Assembly: GCA_040289295.1 (NCBI GenBank)
Contig: PSLA01000003.1
Span: forward strand, 1-64,000
Length of the DNA: 64,000 bases
Direction of reading: 5' to 3'
From: J051 sp040289295
GTDB lineage: Bacteria > Armatimonadota > Fimbriimonadia > Fimbriimonadales > ATM1
Shown here: in pieces, positions 8,061-16,900 of the stretch
How the letters are laid out: each line of letters opens with the position of its first letter
How positions within the stretch are numbered: the first letter of the stretch is position 1
The notes under the pieces: model-generated
The model's input: only the letters and a program-made list of their open reading frames with translations
Databases searched by the model: none
Told to the model about the DNA's origin: nothing
Program-made: the position numbers and the translations under genes

Positions 8061-9311
8061 GTGAGCCTGACGAGTGAACCTCGAACCCTGCGCCGCATCG
8101 CCGTCGCGGCGACAATGGTGGCGATCGCCGCGGTCGTCGTGGGTTTCTTGCGCAACCCGCAGGGAGAGGCGCTGCTCGCGATCGGCGCGTTGCTCGCGCT
8201 CGTCTCAATGCTTGGCGTCGTGCGAAGGCTGGGTGTTACCGCTCTCGAGGCGAGACGCGAAGTTCGCTCGCTCCGAACCGAGTTTCGCGAAGAGAGGAAG
8301 ACACTCGTGGACAAGATTCAACTTCTCGAGGATATCCTCGATTCGCTGGAGGTCGGTGTTCTCGTCTGCGACGAAAACTACAGGGTGATCTCCGCTAATC
8401 GTGCGGCGAAGGAGATGTTCGACTCAACGGAGGCGGAGCGCTCCCTGCTCGAGTTCACGATGAGCAACGAGCTACGTGCGCTCGCCGAGCGAGCGCACGG
8501 TGCGCAGCAAGCAGTAGAGGAGAAGATCGAACTCTCTCATCCTCGCAGCAGGCAGGTTGTTGTCCGCGCCCGCCCATGCGCATCCGACCGCCTTTTGCTG
8601 GCGCTCACGGACGTATCGGAGTTGGCTCGGCTCGAAAGGGTGCGGTCAGACTTTGTCGCCAACGTCAGCCACGAGCTGCGCACCCCCTTGGCCTCGATCA
8701 AGGCGCTTGCCGAGACAATCGCCGAGGAAGCCTCCATGGAGCGCGACGAGATTAACCATCACCTACGACGCATCATAGACGAGGTAGACCGCCTGACGGC
8801 GCTTTCAAACGATCTGTTGACCCTCAGCGAGGCGGAGAGCAAACCGAGCCGCAAGGTTCAAGTGAACCTGTCGCAAGTAGCTCGCGAGATCGGCGAGCAG
8901 TATCGCCCGCAGGCGGAGCGCAAGGGACTGAGTTACACGCTGCACATTCAAGATAACGTAGTCGTCCCTCTCGACCGCGACCAGATCGTGCAGGTGCTCG
9001 CCAATCTGCTCTCAAACGCAATTCGATACACGCGGTCGGGCGCTGTTTCAGTAACTTTGTCCTCTCGTGACGGAACCGCCATCTTGCAAGTAAAGGACAC
9101 GGGCATCGGCATCAGCAGGGAAGACTTGCCGCGAATCTTCGAGAGGTTCTATCGAGTGGATAAAGCGCGCTCGCGCGAGACGGGGGGAACAGGACTCGGC
9201 CTCTCCATCGTGCGACACATTGTCAACGCTCACGGAGGCGAGGTGTCGGTCGAGAGCGCCATCGGCTCCGGCAGCACGTTCACCGTTCGCCTGCCCATCG
9301 AAGGGGCATAG
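8061..9311 (+). CDS. PhoR-type membrane sensor histidine kinase
   Basis: 416 aa. Two N-terminal membrane helices (about 10-30 and 36-55), a short coiled linker, then a PAS-like domain (about 90-190, beginning LLEDILDSLEVGVLVCDENYRVI). HisKA follows with phospho-acceptor His204 in NVSHELRTPL, and the HATPase domain with N box (NLLSNAIRYT), G1 (DTGIGI) and G2 (GGTGLGLSIV). The architecture matches PhoR/ResE kinases without a large sensor loop, so the signal may be intracellular or in the membrane. No response regulator lies next to it, so the partner is elsewhere. Convergent with dnaE2. Confidence 0.9.
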   Translation: MSLTSEPRTLRRIAVAATMVAIAAVVVGFLRNPQGEALLAIGALLALVSMLGVVRRLGVTALEARREVRSLRTEFREERKTLVDKIQLLEDILDSLEVGVLVCDENYRVISANRAAKEMFDSTEAERSLLEFTMSNELRALAERAHGAQQAVEEKIELSHPRSRQVVVRARPCASDRLLLALTDVSELARLERVRSDFVANVSHELRTPLASIKALAETIAEEASMERDEINHHLRRIIDEVDRLTALSNDLLTLSEAESKPSRKVQVNLSQVAREIGEQYRPQAERKGLSYTLHIQDNVVVPLDRDQIVQVLANLLSNAIRYTRSGAVSVTLSSRDGTAILQVKDTGIGISREDLPRIFERFYRVDKARSRETGGTGLGLSIVRHIVNAHGGEVSVESAIGSGSTFTVRLPIEGA

Positions 9312-9423
9312 CGCCGCGTGCCTACCTTGAGATAAGCGGACACCGGCAACCGCGCGCCTCCTCTGCGCGTGAGCGTCCCGCGAACACACCCTTCCTTGCT
9401 CGACCGATCGCGCCGGGGCAAAA

Positions 9424-9449
9424 GGCTCGCGGGGACGCTCGCCCTCCCT
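9424..9449 (-). repeat. Interspersed repeat, 'EGERPREP' type, copy A
   Basis: Minus-strand copy of the 25-26 bp element also seen at 13191, 21621 and 25740. Translated in one frame it reads EGERPREP. Confidence 0.8.
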
Positions 9450-9611
9450 CGGAAGGCCGGGTTGCCCAAGAGAAACTCCGGTAGCCCGCCTCGGGAGGGG
9501 AAGGGGTTGGAGGGCGATACGGCTGCCCGGGCGGTTGGAAGGCCACCGGACAAGTGGGCCCGACACTACGACGGGCCAGCCCACGGCGACGACGTCGCGG
9601 TGAAGATCGGT

Positions 9612-9675
9612 CTTTAGTTTTCAGTTTTCAGTTTTGAGTTTCGGGTACATTAAAAACTAACAACTAATAACTAAG
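9612..9675. terminator. T/A-rich TTTTCAG / AACTAA repeat block, possible bidirectional terminator
   Basis: Several tandem TTTTCAG-like units are followed by tandem AACTAA/AATAACT units. The two halves are roughly inverted (TTTAGTTTT against AAAAACTAA), so the transcript can fold. It lies between the sensor kinase and dnaE2, which converge, and stands out from the G+C-rich surroundings. Confidence 0.4.
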
Positions 9676-9679
9676 TACG

Positions 9680-12600
9680 CTAACTACGGCGGCGGGTGAT
9701 GAAGTCCTCGGCGTGCACTGCGCCGGTCTGCTCAGCGATGCCTTCAGGGTCCACCTTCATGCGGTATGGGTAGACCCGCGTTGCGACGAACGCGATGTGC
9801 CCTTCGCGCTCCTGCGCGTAGCCGCGGAGGGTTACGAACGGCGAGGTGATTATGGTGTGCCCGTCGCGCTGATACGTTTCGTCAAACACGGTCACGTTCA
9901 GCAGCCCGCTCTCGTCTTCGAGGTCGAAAAACACAACGCGCCGCCCTGAAGCCGTTGGTGGGAAGCGTAGCCGCATCGCGATACCCACTACGATGGCGCG
10001 CTTACCGTCCTCCAAGCGGCTCGCGTCTGCACATGGGATGCCGCCCTTTGCGGCGATGCGCTCGCGCTCGAACGCCATCAGGTGCTGTGCAACGTCCATA
10101 CCGAGCATCGCGCGCTCGAGCACCGCCTTCTCGTACGCGGTGAAGTCACTGACGTTGGGGAGCGACGGCTCCGGCAGTTCGGCGAAGAGGACATCTCGAG
10201 AATCCCGGCGCAGGCGCGCCGCCTCTCCCACACACCACAGGGTCGCGCGGCGGTTGCTGTGCAACTCGTCGAACGCACCCGACAGAACGAGGCACTCCAA
10301 CTCGTCCACCGAAGGTCGAACGCGCTCGGCGAAATCGAACACGGAGCGGAACCCTCCGCGCTCGCGCTCCTCGAGGATGCGCCTCTGTGTCGCCTTCGAC
10401 AGGTTGTGCTGCTGCATCCAGCCAATGCGAATCGCTCCGTTCTCGACGGCGAACCACTCCTCGCTGCGGTTTACGTCGAGGGGCAGAATCGGAATTCCTC
10501 GGTTGCGCGCCTCGTTTGCGATGGTCGCAGGGCCGTAGTACCCCGCGGGCTGGCTGGAGAGAAGCGCCGCAAAATACTCCGCGGGATAACGTTGCATGCA
10601 ATACACGCTTCGCATCGAAATGTCCGCGAACGCGAGAGCGTGGCCCTGTGCGAAGCCGTAGCCTCGAAAACCCGAAACCAACTCCCACACCACATTCGCC
10701 ACCCGGCGCGAGAAGCCGTTCTGTATGGCTCGAGACAGCACTTCGGTGCGCATCGCTTCGTCCCACTCCTCCGCGCGCCGGCGCTGAAGCTCGTCGCGAA
10801 TCTCCTCCGCCTCGCCCGGTGTATAACCGCAGAACGTCTCCAGCAACTGATCCACCTGCTCTTGAAACACCACGACGCCATAGGTGGAGCCGAGGATCGT
10901 CTCGAGCAGGGGATGATCGAAGCGGCACGGCTCCAGTCCGCGCTTGCGACGAATCAAGGCGTTCAACTTCACCGCGCCGCCTACGCCGGGGCGGATGCCC
11001 GCCTGAATGAGGCTCGCCTCGTGCAGGTTCGACGTGCCCAAGCGAACGTGTGCCTGTCGCATCGCAGGCGAAGCGCTTTGTGGAACTCCGATAAGCTCCC
11101 CTTTGCGGAACGGCTCCCACACCGAGTCCTCTTCCATCGTTAGGTCGAGAACGCTGAACTCTGGCGCGCTTTCTCGAACGCGAACCTGCGTGCCCTTCAG
11201 CACATCGTGCCCACGCAAGCAGAGAACGTCCAACTTGTCGAAAAAATGCTTCGCGCTGTACTTGTCCCATTGGAGGATGGGCACGTCCTCGCGTGCCGAG
11301 TCGAGAACCGGCACAACGTCGCACACTGGAACGTCGGACAGCACCACTCCCGACGAGTGCGCACCCAAGTGACGAGGCAGGCCGTCCAACGTCGAGGCGA
11401 TCTCGAACAGCAGCTCGAACCGCTCCACGGGTATGCCGCTGTCGCGCAACTCCGGTCGTGCTTGAAACGCGCTGCGAAGGCGAGCACCAGTAACCGAGCC
11501 GTGCAAGCGCTTCGCCAAGCAATCGAGCGCGGGCTGTGGAATCATCAGCGCCTTGCCGATCTCGCGCACGATGCCCCGCCCCTGCCACGTTGCATAGGCG
11601 CCGACGGTCGCGGTGTGCTCCTTGCCGTAGCGACGGGCGAAGAACTGCCGGACGTCCTCGCGTCGTGCAGCCTCGAAGTCCACGTCAATGTCGGGACGCT
11701 TCGAGCCGTCAGGCGGCAGAAAGCGATCGAAGTGCAAGTTATGACGCGCGGCATCAATTCTCGAAATGCCAAGACACCACGCCACCGCGCTGTCTACCGC
11801 CGAGCCACGCGCGCTGAACAAAATGCCCTCGCTTCGCGCCCAATTACATGCCTCCCAAAACGCAAGGAAGTGGCTGGCGAAGCCCAGATGGCAGATCGTG
11901 CTCAACTCCAAATTGAGGCGGCTCTTCACTTCAAACGGTATCTCGCCGTAGCGCTCGCGTGCGCCGCGAAACACCACCTCGCGCAACAGAGCCTCCGGCT
12001 CTTCGCAAAAACGAGGAAACCCAGGACGCGGTGGCAGAGGCGACTCGGCGCAACGCTCTGCAACTTCCAGCGTTTGCTCTAGCAGCTCCGGCGCGTCAGC
12101 AAACAGCGCGCGCCACGCATCACCGGTGCGAAAATAGCGCTCCGCATTGAGCGAGCGAATCGGCACGGATGGCGCACCATCCGGACGTTGCGGCTTTCTG
12201 CCGACCAACTCTTCTACTGTGCAAAGCGTCTCGGCGCAAAGCAGCGCGTCCTGAGCGACGAAGTCTTCCGGAGCGACGTGTTGAATCGGCCCGCCCGCAA
12301 CCGCCGGAACGCCGAGGCGACTCGAAATCTCGAGCAGCCTGCTGTTGACCGAGATCTCCCACGGCAAAAAGGTGCGCTCGATTTCGAGGTACAGTCTGCC
12401 GTCGAAACGCTCTTGCAAAAAGCGTGCGAACCGATCCGCTTCCTCATATCGCTTCGCCGCCAGAAGACGATTCAGCGCGCCGCCGTGCCCTCCCGTCAAA
12501 CAGATCAGCCCATCGGCATACGACTCCAACCACTCGCTACGACAAAACGGAAGAAGGCGGGGATGCTCGCGATGGCAGCGCGTGAGCAACCGACTCAGGT

Positions 12601-13126
12601 TGCGGTAACCCGTAAGGCTCTCTATCAGCAGCAGGACCTCACCGCCGACATCCAGCTCGACTACCGCGCCAAGCAGCGGCTTCACTCCAACCTTTGAGCA
12701 ACTGCGAACGAACTGCACCGCCCCGCCAAGCGAGAAGCGGTCGGTCAGCGCCGCTGCGGGATAGCCGCACAGTCGCGCCATCCCCGCCGCCATCTCGGGC
12801 GTCAGCGTGCTGCGTCCGAACGAGTACCCAGAAAGCACGTGCAACGGCGCGAACGGCAGCGGCTTCCNNNNNNNNNNGGGAGCCATCACCGCCTCAAAGT
12901 CGCTCTTCGCCGCCTGGTGCTCCCTCTTCATGAGAGCGTAGTCCACCGTTTGAGCCGAGCCGGGCGGGGGCGCGGGAAGAAGCGTTAGGTTCCACCCCTC
13001 AGGCCGACTGACCGGCCCCATGCCGGTTCGCCGGACGCCGTCGCGGTCGAGGAACTCCCGAAACTCACGCTCGCGCTCACCGCGCCACCACTCGCCGGCT
13101 TCGATCCAATGGGCAAGCAGTTCCAT
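9680..13126 (-). CDS. dnaE2: Error-prone DNA polymerase III alpha (DnaE2/ImuC), with N-terminal DUF6504-like region across an assembly gap
   Basis: Open frame of 1148 codons. Residues 88-1148 are a C-family polymerase: PHP domain, catalytic PDIDVDFE (478-485), KLDVL, finger and OB domain (about 1030-1130). In the PHP domain metal-binding residues are lost (LHVLS for HxH, TDRF for TDH), as expected for the non-proofreading translesion form DnaE2. Residues 1-83 (MELLAHWIEAGEWWRGE...) look like the separate DUF6504 protein that often accompanies ImuB/DnaE2. The 10-N gap encodes residues 84-87, exactly between the two parts, so the fusion may be artificial and a dnaE2 start may lie in the gap. 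Start ATG 13126 is supported by TATCCT 6 bases upstream. Likely partner: the ImuB-like protein at 21650-22882. Confidence 0.85.
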   Translation of the reverse strand: MELLAHWIEAGEWWRGEREREFREFLDRDGVRRTGMGPVSRPEGWNLTLLPAPPPGSAQTVDYALMKREHQAAKSDFEAVMAPXXXXKPLPFAPLHVLSGYSFGRSTLTPEMAAGMARLCGYPAAALTDRFSLGGAVQFVRSCSKVGVKPLLGAVVELDVGGEVLLLIESLTGYRNLSRLLTRCHREHPRLLPFCRSEWLESYADGLICLTGGHGGALNRLLAAKRYEEADRFARFLQERFDGRLYLEIERTFLPWEISVNSRLLEISSRLGVPAVAGGPIQHVAPEDFVAQDALLCAETLCTVEELVGRKPQRPDGAPSVPIRSLNAERYFRTGDAWRALFADAPELLEQTLEVAERCAESPLPPRPGFPRFCEEPEALLREVVFRGARERYGEIPFEVKSRLNLELSTICHLGFASHFLAFWEACNWARSEGILFSARGSAVDSAVAWCLGISRIDAARHNLHFDRFLPPDGSKRPDIDVDFEAARREDVRQFFARRYGKEHTATVGAYATWQGRGIVREIGKALMIPQPALDCLAKRLHGSVTGARLRSAFQARPELRDSGIPVERFELLFEIASTLDGLPRHLGAHSSGVVLSDVPVCDVVPVLDSAREDVPILQWDKYSAKHFFDKLDVLCLRGHDVLKGTQVRVRESAPEFSVLDLTMEEDSVWEPFRKGELIGVPQSASPAMRQAHVRLGTSNLHEASLIQAGIRPGVGGAVKLNALIRRKRGLEPCRFDHPLLETILGSTYGVVVFQEQVDQLLETFCGYTPGEAEEIRDELQRRRAEEWDEAMRTEVLSRAIQNGFSRRVANVVWELVSGFRGYGFAQGHALAFADISMRSVYCMQRYPAEYFAALLSSQPAGYYGPATIANEARNRGIPILPLDVNRSEEWFAVENGAIRIGWMQQHNLSKATQRRILEERERGGFRSVFDFAERVRPSVDELECLVLSGAFDELHSNRRATLWCVGEAARLRRDSRDVLFAELPEPSLPNVSDFTAYEKAVLERAMLGMDVAQHLMAFERERIAAKGGIPCADASRLEDGKRAIVVGIAMRLRFPPTASGRRVVFFDLEDESGLLNVTVFDETYQRDGHTIITSPFVTLRGYAQEREGHIAFVATRVYPYRMKVDPEGIAEQTGAVHAEDFITRRRS
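12868..12877. other. Assembly gap (10 N)
   Basis: Ten undetermined bases inside the dnaE2 frame. A run of exactly 10 is usually a placeholder, so the true length and frame are unknown. Confidence 0.95.
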
Positions 13127-13132
13127 GTCCTA

Positions 13133-13138
13133 AGGATA
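13133..13138 (-). promoter_or_regulatory. -10 box of the dnaE2 frame (leaderless)
   Basis: TATCCT on the minus strand, 6 bases before ATG 13126. I see no SOS (LexA) box I can identify. Confidence 0.5.
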
Positions 13139-13190
13139 GCACACATCCGTACACCATATAGGATATGAGGCTTCCAGCGCCCTACCTCAC

Positions 13191-13216
13191 AGGGAGGGCG
13201 AGCGTCCCCGCGAGCT
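13191..13216 (+). repeat. Interspersed repeat, 'EGERPREP' type, copy B
   Basis: Plus-strand copy, between the dnaE2 start and the vanW-like gene end. Confidence 0.8.
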
Positions 13217-13217
13217 G

Positions 13218-13949
13218 CTACTCGAATCGCTCCAGAATCGTGTTCAGCGCCGGATACCGGTTTGACGACACGACCTCTTGCCGCCCGTCAACCGAGCGGT
13301 AGACCACTACGTCGAATCCGGGCGCCCCCTGCGTGCGCAGGCGAATGTGGCGGCCACCTGAACCTATCGTCAGCGTAGCTGGCTGAGCGGTGTGGCGTAT
13401 GTCTTGCCACACGCGTACCTCCCGCTTCTGTGCCCCAGCAGCATACAAGCAGATGACCAGGCGCTGCCGTTCCACCGAGCAGCGAATTCGGACGGGGACC
13501 TCATAGGGGTTACGGAACTTTAGGTCGAAGGTGTCGTATGCCACCGCAGCGTCTCTGCCTGGCGGCACGTACGTTGGGGCGAAGCGATGAGGATGCCGCT
13601 CCACAACTTCCATACCACCCAGCAGCGCGGCGTTGTACAGCGTGGTTGACGTCTGGCACACACCACCGCCCCAAGTTATCACCAACTGACCGTTGAAACT
13701 AACTGGAGCGCGAAGGAACCCCTGGTCACGAGAGCAGCTGCCGACGCGCCGATTGAACGAGAACACTTCGCCAGGCTGTATAACTGCGCCATCCAGCCTC
13801 TCGGCTGCGCGAATCGCGTTGTGCCTTTGCGCTGAACTTCGACCAACCAAAGGGGACGCCCAAGAGCTGATGCGTTCCTCACCGCTTGGCAAAGAGAACA
13901 GCATCGCCGCAAGCGCCGCCACCGCAACGGCAAGCAACACCGCTTTCAT
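13218..13949 (-). CDS. VanW-like exported protein
   Basis: 243 aa. An N-terminal hydrophobic segment (MKAVLLAVAVAALAAMLFS) acts as signal or anchor. It is followed by the VanW core: LDGAVIQPGEVFSFN, GGGVCQTSTTLYNAALLGG, RHPHRFAPTYVPPGRDA, and a C-terminal beta-rich part. VanW domains are found in cell-wall proteins and vancomycin clusters; the exact activity is unknown. The start ATG shares one base with the stop of the upstream macroglobulin gene (TGATG), so the two are translationally coupled. A longer in-frame extension upstream is rejected because it lies entirely inside that gene. Its partners suggest a peptidoglycan-facing role. Confidence 0.85.
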   Translation of the reverse strand: MKAVLLAVAVAALAAMLFSLPSGEERISSWASPLVGRSSAQRHNAIRAAERLDGAVIQPGEVFSFNRRVGSCSRDQGFLRAPVSFNGQLVITWGGGVCQTSTTLYNAALLGGMEVVERHPHRFAPTYVPPGRDAAVAYDTFDLKFRNPYEVPVRIRCSVERQRLVICLYAAGAQKREVRVWQDIRHTAQPATLTIGSGGRHIRLRTQGAPGFDVVVYRSVDGRQEVVSSNRYPALNTILERFE

Positions 13950-16900
13950 CAGCGCACCTCCAGCAAACCCTGCGACGAATAGGCGCGCACAGCAGGGTCG
14001 TACATGTTGAACAGAACGGCTGGAAGCGCGACCGCCGTGCCGCCCGACGTGGCACGGAACCGCACCGTGAACGAATGAGTGCCCGGCGGCAAGTGTGACC
14101 GAAACATCGAAACGACGCGGCGGTTCCACACCATTGTCCAACCATCCACCCAGGTTTCACCGAACGGCTCCATGACGCGAAGGTTTGATGGCACCGGTAC
14201 GTCCACTTGCACCCAAGACATGCCGTTGTCAACGTCCACGTTCACTTCGCAGGCGACAACGTCGCCTACTTTGAAGCGATGCACCGGCTCGCGCGATGCC
14301 CGCAACGCCACCGAGCCATCCATGAGCCGCGTTGGTCGCAACGTGTAGAACTCCCGCCGAACAATGAGACCGGAAGGGGAGTTCGGTGCCAGCGCGGTTA
14401 CCTCCCGCACCGTCAACGCACACCCGCCCAAGCCGGCGCTCGAACGCTCGATCGTTACGGTGTTCTCCCCCTTCCGAAGAGAGCGCGCAGGCAGTTTGAC
14501 CAGGATCTCGCGCCCGAGTTGCACACCCTTCACCGACCTCTCGGCGACCGGCGTGCCATTCACCAGAATGCGCACTGTCATGTCTTCAAGAGGCACTGCA
14601 CGGCGGACGAGAAACTCGGTCAACGCGAGCAAGACGTATGCAGTCTCGCGCGTTGTCGTCCACGAAGAGCCTTTGCGAGACGAGAGCAGGCTTCGCACTG
14701 CAGCCTCGACCATCGGGTCGTCGGGAGTCGCCAGGAGCATCGCGCGCAGGCAGTGAGCGGTCGCCTCCTGCCCCCACTCAAACTCACCGCCCGACCATTG
14801 CGCAAGGCTGCCCCCGGCATCGGCAAGAGACTTCATTTTCTCGATCGCTTCGATCGCCTTCGCTCGTTCACCTGCGTTGAACCACGCCATCGCGAGGCGC
14901 GCATAGTCACCGCCGCTCTTTGGTTCCAAACTGCCCAGCAGTGCCTTGACGGCTGAGGCGTCATGCATGCTTACCGCGTACGCGAGGTAGATGCGTTGCG
15001 GCGCGGACCACCGATGTGAGCGGAGCTCGGCGACCGCCCATTCGATTGCCGTCTGTATCATATGTGGGTCGGCAACCACCCCGCGTCTCTTCGCTTCAGC
15101 CAACCCTTCGAGTACGATCGCCGTCATCCAGGCATCGGGCTGCTCGCCCCACCAGCCCCAACCGCCCGTGTAGTACTGCATGTTCGCCAGTCGGTACAGA
15201 CTGGCTTTGGTGATCTCCGGGATGAGCGCTGCCCTCGGTGGTGGCGGCAACCCAAGTGCCTGTGTTGCATGCAGCACGGCAACCGCCGGTAGGAAGCGGC
15301 TCATCGTTTGCTCTGTGCAACCATACGGAAAATCAATCAAGTCGTCGAGCGAGCCGGTGAGTGCCGCCATGAGCGAAGGCGTGAACCGAATCTCCATCTC
15401 GCCCACGTCGCTGCGTTCACCAACGAAGTCGATCTTCTCCGACCATTTCTTCTCGTCGACGAATCCCGCCTTGTGCTCCACTCGCCATGTGCCTCGCGGC
15501 TGGATGCTCACCGGCCGGGTCATGCCATCCGAACCACCTGCCGACTGGGCGGTTACCGTGAACGAGCCGTTCAAGCCCTTGTCCACGCGCGCCCACCAGG
15601 TCAACGTGCGGCTTGCGCCATTATCGACGCGAACGGTTTGCGTTGCATCGCCTTCGAGCGAGAGCGCCGAGCCGATTGCGCGTAGGGCAACCTCTTGCGC
15701 CACACCGGTTTCATTCCGCAACGTCGCCGAAAGGCGTACGCGATCCCCTTCCACCACCATCTCCGGCACGCTAATCTGTACGGATAAAGGCAGGGCGACT
15801 TTGAAGGTGCCTCTCCCCTTGCCCACCTCAGTACGCTCGGTAGCGGCGATGGCCGTACAGCGCCAAGTTGTCAAGTTATCCGGAGCGGTCACCTCAACCG
15901 TCGCAGTACCGCTTGCGTCCGTCTTTATGGTCGGGAACCAGGCGGCGGTATCCTTGAACTCTTTCCGAATCGGCAACTCGCCACCCTCCTTGGCTCCACT
16001 GTCGAGGTACGCCTCCACGACGGAGCACACGGTGGACACAGTGTTGTACCGCACCGGATAAAACTCATCGAGAATCTGTGCCGTATCCTCGCGCACAGCA
16101 TAAATCGCTTCGTCAACCACAGTGAGCGTTACCTCCGCTGAAACCGGTTCGTGGCGATTGTTTAGCGTGCGAATACGAATCGGCACGCGCTCGCCCGGCT
16201 TCACCGCTGGCCGCAAAGGTTGCACGCTAACGTTTAGGTTACGCACGGTAGGGTCAACCAGCATTTCCCTTTCGGCGAACTCCGCTCGTGCGTCATGAAT
16301 TCGCGAGACGGTTACGAACGCGTTCGGGAGGTGAATCGCTTCCACGGGAATCTCTAGAAGAGTAACCTCTGACTTGACCTCGATTACCCAGCTGCGATAC
16401 AGTCGCTCACCCTCGACGGTAACCAGTGCGCTGCCGCCCGGCTTTCCAACTCGAATCGCCGCGACGCACGTGTCTCCAACAGCATAACTCGCCCTGTCCA
16501 ACAGGACTTCGAGCGCGGTAGATGCTGGAGAGATCCAAGAGCCGCCCAACACATAGAAGTACAGAACTTCCATCGTACGGCGCCCCTGCGGATCTGTGGC
16601 TGTGAGCGTGACCTGCAGCGACTCATCGCGCGCAGGCACTACCTCGATGGACGCCCACCCGTCGGGCCCCGTGCGAACGCGCAAGCGCCTGGCGTTCGCC
16701 GTGATCCTGCTGCTGCCTCGCCACACGATTTCGGCGACCTCGACTCCGACGTCAGCGTTCGCCACGGGTCTCCCTTCGATGTCAACGACCTGGGCCCGAA
16801 CGGTTGATGCTCTGCCTTGGCGCAGCATGTACTCTTCTTGCTTCGCCTTGATCCGCACAGAGGATCGCAAAACATCGAACGTGCCGTCTGCGCTGCCCGA

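Larger units (their letters stand above)
9312..9679. other. Intergenic repeat-rich region between convergent genes
   Basis: 368 bases without a credible gene. It holds one inverted copy of the GAGGGCGAGCGTCCCCGCGAGC repeat (9424-9449), a G-rich stretch at about 9490-9520, and a T/A-rich block at 9612-9675. Short open frames here give low-complexity Arg/Pro/Gly products and are not supported. Confidence 0.7.

Noticed and set aside
9612..9675. CRISPR-like short repeats
   Set aside because: Units of 7 bases without unique spacers; a simple T/A-rich repeat block.
10082..12697. Several long plus-strand frames opposite dnaE2
   Set aside because: Low-complexity Arg/Ala products with no motif; shadows of the real gene.
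13950..14141. Longer VanW-like start at 14141
   Set aside because: It would lie wholly inside the macroglobulin gene; ATG 13949 gives a signal peptide and a TGATG overlap.
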